Source: Brachypodius melanocephalos (taxonomy: Eukaryota; Chordata; Aves; Passeriformes; Pycnonotidae). From it: 64,000 bases of DNA. Below, in pieces: positions 20,122 to 33,674 of the stretch; position 1 is the stretch's first letter; the number at the start of each line of letters is the position of its first letter. The stretch covers positions 4,557,019-4,621,018 of the forward strand of contig VZSR01001685.1 of NCBI GenBank assembly GCA_013398615.1, in the 5' to 3' direction. The position numbers were made by a program, and so were the translations under genes. The notes under the pieces are model-generated. The model ran no database searches and was not told the DNA's origin. It was given only the letters and a program-made list of their open reading frames with translations.

Positions 20122-23100
20122 CTATAGGCAAAACCAGAGAAGACTGTAAACTTCAGTTCAAAAGTATTTAGGTATTCAGGAATGTAAGTCATTCCCCTTA
20201 CCCAATCCAAGACTCTTTATTTAAAGAATAATCTTTCAGGAACGTAAGAGTCTGGATCACTGAGATGGAAGCAATTATTTAGGAGGACTACATCAACAGG
20301 CTTCTGTGCTTTACAAATACTTTTTTATTACAAGACGGTTCACAACAAACTAGCAGTGCAGGTGGAATCTCAAAAAGGCTGCAAGCAACCAAGATTTTAC
20401 TGAAAGCCAAAAAACCCCTTCACTTCCTCTGCAGATATTATGCCCATATGCCTCAAGAACAACCCAAGTTGGCTAAACAACTGCTCAGAAAGAAGGAAGA
20501 CATAAGTCAGCATTATAATCTGAATTCTTAAAACAGCAAGAAGCTTTGTAATAATTTTGTGCTATGAACAACATATCCTTCTCAAAGAAAGGCCGGTCCA
20601 GAGAGGCAGAATCAGATAATGCACTATATGGTAGTTTGTGCATTCAGAAATTAGGCCAAAATATCTACCACCACCAAGCCCCCTGTTTAGGGTGTTCTAA
20701 CACAAGGAGACCAGATCACCCATTGGGAATAATTGAACAAATTACCAATTTCAAATTCTGTGTTGCTTTATGAATCTTGCTATGATATTCTTTGAAGTCC
20801 CCTTGGGTCACAACATCTTAAACAAAGTTAAAGAACCAAAAGAACCTCCTACACTCACGGTTGTACAACATTATGTCAATTTTTGAAATGGTGCTGACGT
20901 TTTAGACAAGCAGTTGATTCCCTGACGCAGGAAGATGAAAAAAATAGATTCATCTTCAATAGAGCTGCTATGACAAACTTGTCTTTTAGACATTCATTTC
21001 TCCTATTGAAAGAGCTGCTAATCAGTCTGTCAGAAATAGCAGCAGCCATTAAAAATAAATCTTAATGTTAAAGAAATATTTTTCAGTTGCAAATAACCCA
21101 TCAACCCCAGTAGAACCCAATAAAGACAAGAAGGGATTTGCACACGTGTCTTGTTTCAAGAGCTTTTATTTTTCCACATAGTCAAAAACAATGGGTGTCA
21201 TGCCTCTGTTATCATTCAAATTCTAATTTATCAAAAGGCAAGTTGACTGCATGAGAATAAGGTACATTATGGAAAATGATCAGAAGTTATCCCAGTCTTT
21301 ATAAGGGCATCTTGAAATACTGCTTGCTTTACCACAGCCTGTACTGACTTCTGCTGTTTCAATTGAGAGCAGTACATTAACACTCCAAATGGTTACAACG
21401 GAGTGCTGCAGTTCCAAAGACACCTCAGGAACACGGAAATTTGTATAGCTTGAAAATTGGAATTATTTTGCTCAGAGCAAAGGTTTTCCCTAATCTCACT
21501 TCTGAGATACACAAAGATGATGAAGCTTTGTGCTGCTGATACTTTTAAATGTATTTAATGTTACTTATGTACATTACTGAACCTTTTAAAGTACATAAAT
21601 CAAATAAATTTAAAAATGGCATGCGTTCAACATTTGTAGTATCTTCCAAAAATAGGAAGGGTTCTTTATCAAGTTCTCAACTTTCTATATGCTAAAGGAG
21701 CAGTCAGGACATTGATGCTGCCTCAGCCTTGTGGCTAGTGCTTGCTAGTTCACTCAGAAGCAACCCACAGTTACACCCAAATACCAGTCCAAGACTCCTG
21801 TGCACAACACTTATTCTCAGCTCAATGATCTTTGAAGAACACTCAGTAGCAGCCCCCAGCTGCATGAACAAATGCTCCTCAGGAACAGAAAAAACTAAGT
21901 TTGAATGACCAGCACAGAGAGGCTGGGGCTGCAGAGCACAGAGCGAATCTCTCCTTTCTTTGTCTCTTGGACTGGTTTAGGACACATGATGATCTGAACT
22001 CCTGACTGTAGTTTCCAATGGTGAGGACTGCAAACACACGTAGAGCATAATCAAAATTACAGTTAATTAATTTGTTAGGAGAAAGATTAAAGTGGTGTGT
22101 TGCCACTGATTTTCTTAACTTAATGTTGTTTTTTTAGTTCCTTCCTGAGCTCTTCCAAATTTTTCATTTCTTCTGAAGTGGTGCTATAAATAAACACCAC
22201 TCAGTCACTCTGAATGACAGTCAGTCACTCTTCCCACTTCATTCTATCAAAAGTCACATTAACCACAGCTGTAGTCCCCTACCTCAGCAAAACCACCAGA
22301 TTCCAAGTCATTTTCAAAGTTTCAGTAACACTGCCTCAACTCTTGATCCCAAGAAGATAATAGATTGTGATTCACTTGTCTTCTCAACTAAAAGCTGCAA
22401 CACTCTAAATGTTCTAAATGTTCTGTGTTGATCCCTCTTCTGAGCAGATGTATACCTAGTAGATAAATACAGTACTACCTTTTCAAATCTTTCCGAAAAT
22501 GACCATGACATGCATTTCAAGTATTTTCTACAAACTTTTTCCCATGTGCAGAGATGCTATAAGGATCTAATTGTTAACAGCTTTGAAAAAAAAAACAACA
22601 AGAACAAATCTGATACAGTAGTTCAAAAACATTAATATCAAGTTATGCTGCTAAAAGATTTACACAACTCTGAGAACTAGTCACGTTTTAACAAGAGACT
22701 TGTTTAAAATTCTAGAGTTCTGTTAAAGAATTAATCTTCTCCACATTTCAACTAGCTTTAAAAAGACAAATGATTTAGATATTTTCCTCATTTTCAGGAA
22801 AATTATGACCAAAGAATTTGATGAAAGCTTAATAAAAAACCCTCTAAAACCAAACATTATACAGGACTCTAATGCCAAAAATCAGAAGTTATTTAACATA
22901 AACTTTTTACAAGTACTCTTTCAACACAATTAATTTGGAAAGAACAAGGAACCTAAAAAACAAATATAAGGTACCTCAGCAAGAAGGATAAGTAAGGCTC
23001 CTACTACTGAAGCATGCTTAGTACTCTAAAAAAAGATCCCAAATCTTTGTGTGGACTTCTTAGAAAAATCAAGTCAAACCTTCTGAAGAGGACAGCAAAG

Positions 23101-23863
23101 CATATATAGCAATCATGCCATTCTGAATGTACAAAGCTCTTCACATTCAGCTTATTATCTAATCATTAGAATTAATTCTTCCTTATGGTAATAAATCCTC
23201 TGTAAATTCCTATGTAAATTCCTCTTGTATAGATGGGATTAAAAGCAAGGTAAGGAGAGAGAGCACAGAAAACCTGTAGCAACTTCCAACCCATTTCTTC
23301 CAAGCATAAAGTTTGAGCTGAGGAACAATAGAGAAGCAAAGGAGAGCTCAAACCCAATTGCTCCCATGTATAAATTTCACAAATATCCTCACCTACATTG
23401 TTACTCTGATAAAATACTGAAGCAGGTTTTATTAGAGATATTTATCTTATCTCCAAGATGGACATTTGAAAATGCCAAAACTGCATTGAGTTATGTATTA
23501 TAGCAAAGGTCAGTTACTTCACTATTTATTTACAAAAATAAAACTGACACACAAAACTGATGGAAACATCTTTCTCTACAGGAACTATTCCCCTAGAATG
23601 TAAATTTGTCTCTAGTCTCCCTGAGCTAAATAAAGTTTTCTACCATAAATGGCAAAAGAAAATGCATTATCATAAAAGGAAAAGGAAAAAGGTGTTTTTG
23701 TAACATAAGGAAAAAAATTCTATTTAGCCCAGCAAAAATACTAGCAGAGCTGAGCTTTTTCCAGAATATAGCAATGTACATACGAAAGAGTACTGCATAG
23801 TAAAATCAAGATGTTATCAAAAATTTGTGCTCAAGACAGTGTTTATAGCTTTTATGTACTCAC

Positions 23864-23983
23864 ATTTCCAGAAAGCTGCAGTTTTAATCTGTGTTTCCTA
23901 CTCGGATTTTCAACTGAGTAATACTGAAGATCCCAGAACTGAGAGTAATCTCCTTTCTCTCTAGGTGAAAAGATTACAGCAAC
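23864..23983 (-). CDS. CEP192: CEP192 exon 35
   Basis: This 120-nt exon is phase 0 to 0, with acceptor ttttttgtag and donor AAAT|gtgagt. It encodes FSPREKGDYSQFWDLQYY and LKLQLSGN, matching human FLPRGRGDYAQFWDVECH and RFQLSGQ. Confidence 0.97.
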
Positions 23984-25439
23984 CTACAAAAAAAAATATA
24001 TAGAACACCACTGATCTTCAGAATCTTCATAATTTTACCTGTATAAAGTTATGGTTCAGCCATCACAAAATTTACACACTACAGAACACACATGGCACAC
24101 ACAGGTGATCTTGTAGAAAACTATACAACTACTAGTCCTCCTTTGCCCACAGGTGGAAAAAACTGGATGAAATACATTGTGCAAGCAATTTTGAACAAAA
24201 TTTGAGTTCAGATAATCTGCTTTAAGCAAAGTCAGCAAGTGCTGGCACAATTACTTCTGCTAGTAAAATGGAGAGAAAGAGGACCAGGAAGGGAAATATG
24301 TGCACCTGAAAAAAAACTTCCTTCATCTGGCAAATAAATTGTGAACAACTCAACTCCTCCAGCTCCAAATCTGTAAGCACACTGTGCTACAAATATTAGA
24401 AGACCTGAAACTTAAACCGACTTGCAAGCTATGAATTTGATCATCCCAAAAGGTCACCTATGTAACAAAGGCTTGTCTCCATATAGTGCTGTACCAGGTT
24501 AATTCAAGAATAAACTTGTTTTCAGAATTGAGGTTAAGGGAAGAAGAGAAAGAGTGCAGCAGATTAGAATAGACCCCTACAACTGTAACTAATTAGCCAA
24601 ACATCATATCCACTGAAAAAAAAAATAGCCAATCATGATAGCACTGTACCTTATCAGCTCCAGTCCACAGCCTGGTATGCCAGTGATGTAAATATTATTC
24701 AAACAGACCTGAACTAGGATTGCTAAGGCAAATACAATTGTTTGAATTCAAATAATGGCTTGCAATGTTATGAGATTACTATGGAACTGGACAGGAATAA
24801 GTTTTTTATTCTTGTAAATAGATTACAAATTGCATATCTGTGGAAATAATGTCATAATTATCCATAACAATGAAAAGACATGCATTAATGAAGATGAAAA
24901 GATAAAACTGGAGTAGCATTGTGAGAGACGATGAGGGAGGAAAGACCCTTACAGACCCATCCAGTCTATCTTTGGATGTGCTTTATAATTGTGGTTATGA
25001 ATCCCTCTACTGGCCAGGAGATAAAATTGTAAGTCAAATGAAACCAACTTTAGGAACAGACAACTGTTCTTGAACAAGTATAGCAAGAATGCTTCAAGGA
25101 AGGGAGTCAGGTTTTGTAAGCACCCAGAATTATTTGCCATTTTCTTCTGGAATTTTACAAAACATTTAAAATAATTTTCAGTTTAAAATAATTTGTCCTT
25201 AAAAACCCCTAAACAGTAACACAAACACACCACCACTTTGAAATCAAGCTACTTTGATTGCATGAATTCTTAGAATCAGCTCTGCTGAATTAAGCTGATA
25301 GAGACTACCTGATACACTTCAGAACCCAGTACTGAAAGGCCAACATTTTATCATTATCAAATAAAATTTATTTACCATTTAAGGTCTTATTTTACAATTG
25401 AGATACACTAATATGCCTGAAATATTTATAAATGTTTAC

Positions 25440-25535
25440 CTTCTCTTGTCCATGAACTTCAAGAGTACCAGAAACATGGGAAAATACAAAAGCAGGGTAT
25501 GGAACCCTAGAAACAGAACCACTTCCATCCACATC
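25440..25535 (-). CDS. CEP192: CEP192 exon 34
   Basis: This 96-nt exon is phase 0 to 0, with acceptor tttatttgcag and donor GAAG|gtaaac. It encodes a beta-rich segment with SGTLEVHGQEK, matching human SGLLESHGIQK. Confidence 0.95.
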
Positions 25536-26384
25536 CTGCAAATAAATTTATGAGTCAGATTCAGAAGGTAAAGGAAAAAAATATCCTGAAACCACACAAT
25601 ACACCCACACACACATCCCTTGCAGAAGACTGCAGTAATTAAGTTGCTTTTAAGTGAAGAATTGATACTGACTCCTTAAAAGCAAATTAATAAAGATTGA
25701 AACTACTAAATCCAGTCACCACAACTACTGATTTACAGTTCAGAGGTGGTGCACTGGCTGGAACATGACACACCCACGGGGTACTGCTAAGAGAGCTACA
25801 TAACCATTTTTCATGGTTTTACAATAACAGACCATAATATTAATTCCAGCATAAAATCAAAAATCATCACAGCATTTCAGACTATCAAAAATAGGGAAGC
25901 ATTTACAAATATCAACAGCTAGGCACAGGCAACAGCACTGTAACCAAAATATCCTTGACCTAACACAAATTTCTACAGAGATACCATGTACAGTGCAATT
26001 TCAGCAGCACAAGCCTGGAACAAGAAAAGTCTGGCATTCTGGAGCCAAAAAGCGACACCTATCTTTCATTTATGCTTGATTACTTAATGCAATTTGGATG
26101 ATGATACTGTATGACCACAAGCAAACTCTGTAAAGCAGTATGTGAAGCAGAAACTGTACCACAGAGCACTGAGTGATTCACAGTTAGGAAGCACATTAGG
26201 AATGAAAAAAAGGAGCAAAACATTTCCCTGATATGAACAGAGGGAAAAAAAAAACTTTGTAGCTGAGGTCATGCTCACGTATATATTTTTTCTTGAGAGA
26301 CAGCAGGGAGAGAGAGCACAACAGGAAGAGAGAAGTTAAAACCCAGGGATTTGCATGAAACTCCCAATGCAAGCATTCACTCAC

Positions 26385-26464
26385 TTTAGCATAGGGTGGT
26401 GCAAAAGATGACAAAATCCACTTCAGATTTCCATTCCCTTTGTTCTCCATTTCCAGATAATTCT
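26385..26464 (-). CDS. CEP192: CEP192 exon 33
   Basis: This 80-nt exon runs phase 1 to 0, with acceptor ttctcttttag and donor TAAA|gtgagt. It encodes LEMENKGNGNLKWILSSFAP, matching human LELENHGTTDVKWHLSSLAP. Confidence 0.97.
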
Positions 26465-27629
26465 CTAAAAGAGAATCAGAGGAGCAAACTAAGTATCTTT
26501 GTTCAAGCATCTCTGCTGTAAAGAGTTAAGCAGAAACTATGTTTCTAGATGAACAGAAGTTTAGTGGAAACAATTTTCATTATAACAAATCTCAAGAGCA
26601 GACTCAAACAAAGCACACTGTCATAAAATTTGTAAGAGCCCATACACAAGAAATTTAAACTCCACCAAAAAACCCCAAAAGATATCCAACCTCCCAAGAC
26701 ATTATTTGATCCTTCAGAGACAAAATACTGAGAGTATTCCAGTCTGAGACCAAATAGAAGTTGTATCAAAAAATATATTTTGTTACTTAGCATATATATA
26801 AATATATGTCTCTTGGCAAGAATTAACAGGAGTCTAGAATAGCACTTAAAGTTTAGCTGCAGACATGCATTATACAGGAAATTTATAAACACCAAAGTAT
26901 TATATTACAATCCTTTCATAATTTTAGCAAACCCCCCCTAGATATAATTGATAAATTAAGCCTTTAAAGGCCTCAAGTCTGCTGGAAAAAAAAATTATGT
27001 CAATGGATCATTAAAAAAACCTTCATTACCTAAAAAAGTTGGTACTACAAAAAAACCTGCTATCTACATAACAGAATGAGAGTTCCATAGAGTTACTTTG
27101 AGACTTCTAAGCATTACTTAAATTAAAAGTACAGACCAAGCATTTCAGACTCCATTATCTACACTGTCCTTCTTGATCACTATGCACCAAGACAAGGACA
27201 GCCAGCCTTACAGCTGATACTCCTATTGTCTTTAGGAAGAGCATTTATTTCCCTGCTAAACATAGACAGATTGGTCTCATATCTTATGGGCATAAGAGCA
27301 GATGAGAAGGGATCTACTGCAAAGATGCATTGAGCCAAGAGAGCTTCAAGTAGACACAGTAACCTTTTAACACCCTCTTTTCCCAGGCACAGTGTAATTG
27401 CATTCATCACAGTGGCTTAAAAACTCAGCAACTGATTTGCCTGCTAGCAAACCTATCTGTGGAAAAAAAGGTGTGTCTATACTGCATAAGGAGAACAAAA
27501 AGAAAAAAAAATGGAAAAATTTAAAAAGAAAAAAAAAGCTGCACTGAAGTTCTCAAATATGCAATACAATAAACACTGCCTCAACACAAGACACTACAGA
27601 TGCTATATTTAATAACTAATTCCTCTTAC

Positions 27630-27834
27630 CTGAGCTTTGACCAGGTCTTGTTTTAGGAAAAACAATGGTTTTGTTCTTTATCTCCATTTCTGTTAGAGGG
27701 AGCCTGGGGAGAGGCTTTGGCACATCACCAGTAGGACTTTCAGACTGTGGAGTAACTGTATCACATCTTCTACATGGAAGGTCAGATCCAGACACACTCT
27801 GTGTGACAGCCTCTTGAATAAGCACTTTAATAAA
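27630..27834 (-). CDS. CEP192: CEP192 exon 32
   Basis: This 205-nt exon runs phase 0 to 1, with donor TCAG|gtaaga. It encodes FIKVLIQEAVTQ, then a variable Pro/Ser linker, then EIKNKTIVFPKTRPG (human EIRNKSITFPTTEPG). The acceptor chosen (tgtgcaaaag) has a modest pyrimidine tract but is the one that keeps phase with exon 31. Confidence 0.92.
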
Positions 27835-29212
27835 CTTTTGCACAGTTTGGAGAAAAGCAAAGTTTTAAACAGTCAATGTTGATATATTAACAAGTTAAAG
27901 TATTTAGCTCTATTTCCTTGAGCTGCAAGAGCTTATATTCAACTTTTATTTCAATAGAGGAAAGCTCTCATACATTAAATCACCAGGTCTTCTCCAACCT
28001 CAAAAGTTTAAAGATTCTAGGACAAGTTTAATTTAGGAGAAAAGGAACATTCATTGAAAATTTGGTGTCTAGGCATTTTAATTCAACAGGAATAATAATT
28101 TCAACTAGTTTAACTGACAATTCCTATAACATTCCCTGTTGAAGATAATGGAAATAGACCTGCCTCATTCCGAAGGAGCTTTTTGTTCACTTTTGCTACA
28201 TAATTAGAAATTTTACAAGTTCAGTTAATGCTAGTAAAATCTTAGCATAAAATCTTTGCTGATTTGGAGAGGTAGCAAAAAAATGACAAAAAGCACTATT
28301 AACCACCAGATTTCTTATCATTTGATGGGTTTTGCTACATTCCCTACACTTGTCCTAGTAGATTTCTTAAATCTTTTTCTCATATTGTAGAACATAACAT
28401 AGTTAACTATATGCAATCACCATTTCCTTCTCAACAAATTCCCTCTTCGTTTGGGTTTTATGAAGGCACTTTCCAGTTCTGTATCATACCTCACACTTCT
28501 CTCCATGCAAAAGGAAAGTAGAAACAGTTTTATCCTTTCAGTGCCTATTTCTCTCTCCATGCATTGTTACAAATAACCCAAAACACACACTGACTGTAAA
28601 AGTAAGATTAAAAAGTCTCGTTGTTTAGTAGAGATTACCAAGGCATTCTTCTGCTCTTACACAGAAAAAAGAAAAACTGTTGGCTTCATAAATTTTATTT
28701 CTATGCCTCAACCTAATCTTGGATTAGGTAAATGTCTTGGATTAAAATCCATTAAGAGGCAGAATCTGTTCTAGATATTCTTTATCACAGACCTGTCATC
28801 CAGAAAGTCAAGTTTACCTTAAGGGAATTCAAAAGGAACTACGGTGACTTGTCCAATAATTCTTAACATCTTTAATTTTATAATATGACAGAGACTACTT
28901 TTATGTGTGCACACCTACATATATATTTTTAGCATTTTAGAAAATGATGCATAAGGCATTGGTGGGTGTAATTTTGTTGGAAATTCAGTTAGTGTTAACA
29001 TCATAGTATTTCTTCAGAGATGAATGAACTAAAAATCTCCGTTTACAAAATGGCATCTCAACTACTTTTCTTTATGAGAACTTTACAAATTAAAAAGAAC
29101 AGTGGAAGTTGAGAGAGCTGCTGACTCAAATCTAAAAGGTTTTATCACATTTATTCAAACTGACAAAGTAAAATAAAAAGTTGCAATCTCAAGTCTCAAG
29201 TAAACCATTTAC

Positions 29213-29318
29213 CTTTAGTCCATTATCACAATGGATATAGATTAGGCCACTCCAAGGAATTAATGCGGGCCTACCGGAAAGCGATGAATTAGGACTCACC
29301 AGAATTAGTGTACTGCTC
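29213..29318 (-). CDS. CEP192: CEP192 exon 31
   Basis: This 106-nt exon runs phase 2 to 0. Its acceptor follows an unbroken run of at least 14 T (tttttttcag), and the donor is AAAG|gtaaat. It encodes LVSPNSSLSGRPALIPWSG and LIYIHCDNG, matching human LVSPNSSL and WSGLIYIHCDDG. Confidence 0.98.
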
Positions 29319-31077
29319 CTGAAAAAAAAAAAAAAATTAACTAGCATGATTCTCATACTAGAATCACTATCCACAACATTTGTCACTGGCCCACCCAAAA
29401 AAGGATGCACTTTTAAGATAGCAGATAAGTGAAGATGCTCTACAAATAGTTAAATTCAAGGTATTCAGATATTCAATATATAAGCTTTAATAGCTATGAT
29501 CCCAGGATCTTCTTTCACCATCACTGAGAAATCAGATCACCTCTTTTCATGGCCTAACTCAGTTCAAGAATTCTGCAGGCTCCAGCCACCACAGTGCAGA
29601 GGATAAAATATTCTGGCTGGCTTCTGTTCTGACAGGTTGACTGCCCTTGGCACTGTCAGGAGATGCTCATGAAAAATAGAAAGCTGGGCAAGTGTAGCTT
29701 GCTGTGCTTAAGTCCGCTGTTCCCACGGGTCTGCTTCCTACTTGCAGACCTCTGTTCTTGATCCAAACTACTTACCTGGACCCAAAATGTGAGGATTTTC
29801 CAGTGAATACATTTTAAAATTCTACATTGCAAGAAAATTGCTTGCAGAAGGCCTTCAATACCCTCTTCTCAAGAAATCATCCGGACAATCCTGAATTTAG
29901 GGTATGAGACACTCAGTATGTCCTTACTCGCACAGCTACTGGAAAGTCATTCATTGTTACTGCTTTTTGAGACGATTTTTCTTGGCACTGATTGAATCTG
30001 CAATGAGTGGCAGATATTCTAGCCCTTCCATGGAACTCTATTTTGTTCTCACTAGTGATGAAAATTTCCCAGAAATTCACATCTACATGAATATGAAATT
30101 AAGTGTTTAAAATGCAATCAGCAAGGCAGGACTGAAGAGAAAGTATGTTTGGGCAAGCATCTTCCAAGTTAAAGAAACTACTGAAATACAATTCTGAAAG
30201 CAAGATCTATTTTTGGTGGGAGACCCTTTTTTTTTAAGATGAGAACAGTTTAACAACATGGTCTTAAAGCTGTTCTGAACTGAATCTCAAAAAACCACCA
30301 GAAATTTAGAAGGGAGAGGTGAGCAGACAATTCAAGCATAAATTGTGGAAGTCTTTGCTGCCATGTGTGAAAAGATTCATATACAAATACAGTGATATTA
30401 TTACTTCTTTTCAAAAAAACCACTAATTAAGGCACAGGCAAGCTGACACTGGCTTGTCATTATTTTCACACCTACAGATACTGAGAAGCCACAGGTTGAA
30501 TGGCAAACCCCAGTTTTCTCAAAATAATTAAAAAAAATCCCAAAATCAAGTTGTGAGGAATATCAACATATTTGCTAAAGAAAACACTAAGTCCCCAGAA
30601 GAGAAGCCTTCTATAAGAACTGCCACTTTGGGGGTCATTTCTTGGTTGAAGGAAGGGAGGAAGTGTTTTTTGTTTTTAAATGCATAGCTAAATTTTAAAC
30701 AAAAAATGACTGTGAAAAGAAATTTTTAAAGCTTTAGCTTCACTGGCCATTCAGCTCCTTGAAAATTATGCAATAATAGTAGTACTGCCAGGCACAGAAA
30801 ATTCCTAGTATCGAGGTAATTATACATGTGACAGAAAAACATTCCCACTATACACAACTGTAAAATGATAAGATCCTAAAAAAAGTTAGATTTGCATGTT
30901 AGTTGACAAACAGTCTAGACCATGGAACGAAAACAGTTTCAGGGTACAGTCTAAGCAAATTAAAGTAAATTCCTAAAAAACAACTGAAATTCCTAAATTA
31001 GTTACATACTTAAACTAAATTCCTCCAAAACCTCACTATACTTTCACACATAAAGGAACTTACGGAATTATACTTAC

Positions 31078-31201
31078 CCTGGTTCAAGAGCTCCATGTTG
31101 TGGGATTATAGTAAGGCAGTGAGCTGGCCATGAGAGTTCAAATGTCAACACTCTGTTGGAATTGTTCAGAATCTGTATATGTTTAATATCTGCTGTTTCG
31201 C
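31078..31201 (-). CDS. CEP192: CEP192 exon 30
   Basis: This 124-nt exon runs phase 1 to 2, with acceptor tttgtgttacag and donor CAGG|gtaagt. It encodes FELSWPAHCLTIIPQHG, matching human FELCWPAHCLTVTPQHG. Confidence 0.98.
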
Positions 31202-31498
31202 CTGTAACACAAAAAACAGCTAATGTACAAAAGTTCACAAAAACACCCAAGATACAGAGATGCGCCAATGAAAAAGGTTTTCTGCCCTCATTTTACCTTC
31301 ACATTACTTTAAAATTTTCATAGGTATGCAGTGCATTCTGTATGTATACACAGAGCACACTACCTCTGATAATTTATCCAAAACTGTGTTCAAATCAAGT
31401 CTGCATGAAGATTAATGGCCAACCCACACTTACATCTTATGCAGTATGGTTATCTTAATACTGAAGTGACTATTTCATTAACCTCAAAAAATACTTAC

Positions 31499-31668
31499 CA
31501 ATAGGAGATGTCAAAGTCAAATACTCAGGTGTAACAGCCCAAGTCTGTTGGGCATCTGGTTTATTCTCAACTAGATCCTTAGTTTTTGCAGATAAAGAAG
31601 TACCCTGAGGTCCTTTAACAGGAAGAACATCCAAAGTTGAAGTGGTATGTCTGACAAAGTTCTCAAAT
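31499..31668 (-). CDS. CEP192: CEP192 exon 29
   Basis: This 170-nt exon runs phase 2 to 1, with acceptor tttattttcag and donor ATTG|gtaagt. It encodes LDVLPVKGPQGTSL, matching human LDVLPVKGPQGSPL, and a WAVTPEYLTL strand. Confidence 0.97.
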
Positions 31669-32017
31669 CTGAAAATAAAACTGTATTAGGCAAAAGCAGT
31701 AAAAAAAAATCTCATGAGTAATTATAATAGCCTACTCCTAGTATTTCTCAAAATTTTATTATTAAAGTACAATACTGTTTACATGGGCCCTCAATTTAAT
31801 TAAATTCTCCATTAAGTAAAAAACAATCCAGCAGCTATATTAGGACACAGCTTTTTCACAGAATGTTTGGAAGTGGAAGGACCATTTAGAATCAGAGGAA
31901 CTAAAACAGACAATTATCTCCAGAAGATAATATAATTTGAATAAAACACACACAGAGAAAACAAGTACTGCATAGAGAAATACGGCAATGCAAGTTGAGT
32001 GTCACAGCATGCTGTGC

Positions 32018-32192
32018 AACACATGCTGGAGATCAGGAGGGACCTGTGGAGATCACCCAGTCCAACACCCCTGCACAAGGGGGTCAGCTACAGCAGGTTA
32101 ATTCAGGACATTGACCAGCCAGGTTTTTCATTTCTTCAGAGATGAAAACTTCACAGCCACTCTGGGCAACCTGTTCCTAACCACCCTAACAA
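32018..32192 (-). mobile_element. CR1 LINE 3' fragment (minus)
   Basis: The inverted CR1 3' region includes gatcacccagtccaacaccc and ctctgggcaacctgttcc. About 175 bp, diverged, beside CEP192 exon 28 in the following intron. Confidence 0.8.
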
Positions 32193-32241
32193 GAAAAAGA
32201 CATAATTACATACATATAATTACTAATTATGGTTCCAGTAC

Positions 32242-32383
32242 CTGTCCAATTCTGAATGGGGTCCAGAAGACTGCTGAAAGGCATCCTGATCACAAGAGGA
32301 ATATCCAACCACAGAAAGGAGAATCTTTTGCATATTTGCATAGAAAAGATGGATATCATTTGTCTCTCGTGGGACATCACATA
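32242..32383 (-). CDS. CEP192: CEP192 exon 28
   Basis: This 142-nt exon runs phase 1 to 2, with acceptor ctcatttttag and donor ACAG|gtactg. It encodes DVPRETNDIHLFYANMQKIL, matching human DLPQRPNDVQLFYGSMCKII, then a variable Gln/Ser-rich tail. A CR1 fragment ends about 50 bp from its splice donor. Confidence 0.95.
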
Positions 32384-33317
32384 CTAAAAATGAGAGTAAT
32401 AGAGAAATTCTAGTAAGAAAAATTCTATAATACTCAGAAATTATGCCTCAGAGATTTAAGACATAGACCTAGTTAATAATCCATCAGCTAAGAAATCCTA
32501 GATCATTCCAAAACTACTTCCTGTAAGTTTAGTTATCAGGCATAGCTCAACACTAACACACAACATATAAATCTGAATACACACCAGTTCAGAACTTTTT
32601 ATTATAAAGTATAATAAATATTACATATTTTAAAAAATTGTATCATATAATTTCCATCTTTATACAAATGCTAAATACTAATTTGATTCTATGCCAAATT
32701 AGATTTGGGTTTTAATTTTTTCTCTAACACTGGCTTAACAATTTTAAAGGATATTCCAGAACCCAAGTATGTAATGTTCACTAGGATTTCACCCCAACTA
32801 AGATGAATGATTAAAAAAAAAAATCTTTATTTTCCAAGTAAAGACAATATACAATTCACAGGGAAATAAACAGATCACATTTATTCAGGTGTAGTAGCCT
32901 TACAACAGTAATTCCATATGTGAATATAACTAGTTTAAGAATAGAGTTTGACAGTAAATTTGTTCATGACACTTAGGGGATTGAACAGTTGAGGAGGGTG
33001 CTTTAAGGAACCCTTTACAATATATTGTATTCTTATTAATGCATTCCTTACTAACAAGCAGAAGAAAAAGCTATTAAATTTAGGAAGGAAAATAAATACA
33101 TATTTTGGTATCAGCCAACTCATCTGCCGCTCAATTTTCAAATATATCTGTGTACAACAAACCGAATCTTTCTCAATAGTTAGTAAGGTGAGTATTTTCC
33201 AAATAAACTCAGCATTTTTAATGCTATAAGATTTACAGACTGGGGTTTCATGTTGCTAGGAGAAAAGTACAGAAAATCATTTCAATAAATAGATACCGAA
33301 TGAAAAAAGGCAAATTT

Positions 33318-33422
33318 TGTTGTGATGGGTTGACCCTGGCTGGATGCCAGGTGCCCACCAAAACCATTCTATCACACTCCTCCTCAGCTGGACTGGGGAA
33401 AGAAAATACAACAAAGCTTTGC
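33318..33422 (-). mobile_element. Degraded LTR 3' end fragment
   Basis: The stretch gatgggttgaccctggctgg then atgccaggtgcccacc resembles the other end of the bird LTR family seen at 56161. About 100 bp, diverged, in the intron between CEP192 exons 27 and 28. Confidence 0.55.
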
Positions 33423-33564
33423 CCAATACAACTGTCCTAATTCAGAATTTTTCTTCTATATTTATAAAAAAAGTAGTTAAAAAGTAAGTAGGATTTAAGC
33501 CAAAAGCACATTTGCCACACAAAAACATGTATTATATTTTTCTTCTAAGAAGCTGTAGTCTTAC

Positions 33565-33674
33565 CTTCTGTCACAAGCTGCTCCCCTTGAAATTCTTCAT
33601 CAAATACAGCGTTTCTCAATAAGTTGTTTTCTGGGATTATGCGTTTTTCTGCCTCAGGTTTATGCCTCACAGCT
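33565..33674 (-). CDS. CEP192: CEP192 exon 27
   Basis: This 110-nt exon runs phase 2 to 1, with acceptor atctccaacag and donor GAAG|gtaaga. It encodes AVRHKPEAEKRIIPENNLL and FDEEFQGEQLVTE, matching human ALLHKPEMIKQILPEHSVL and EAFQDELLVTE. Confidence 0.95.
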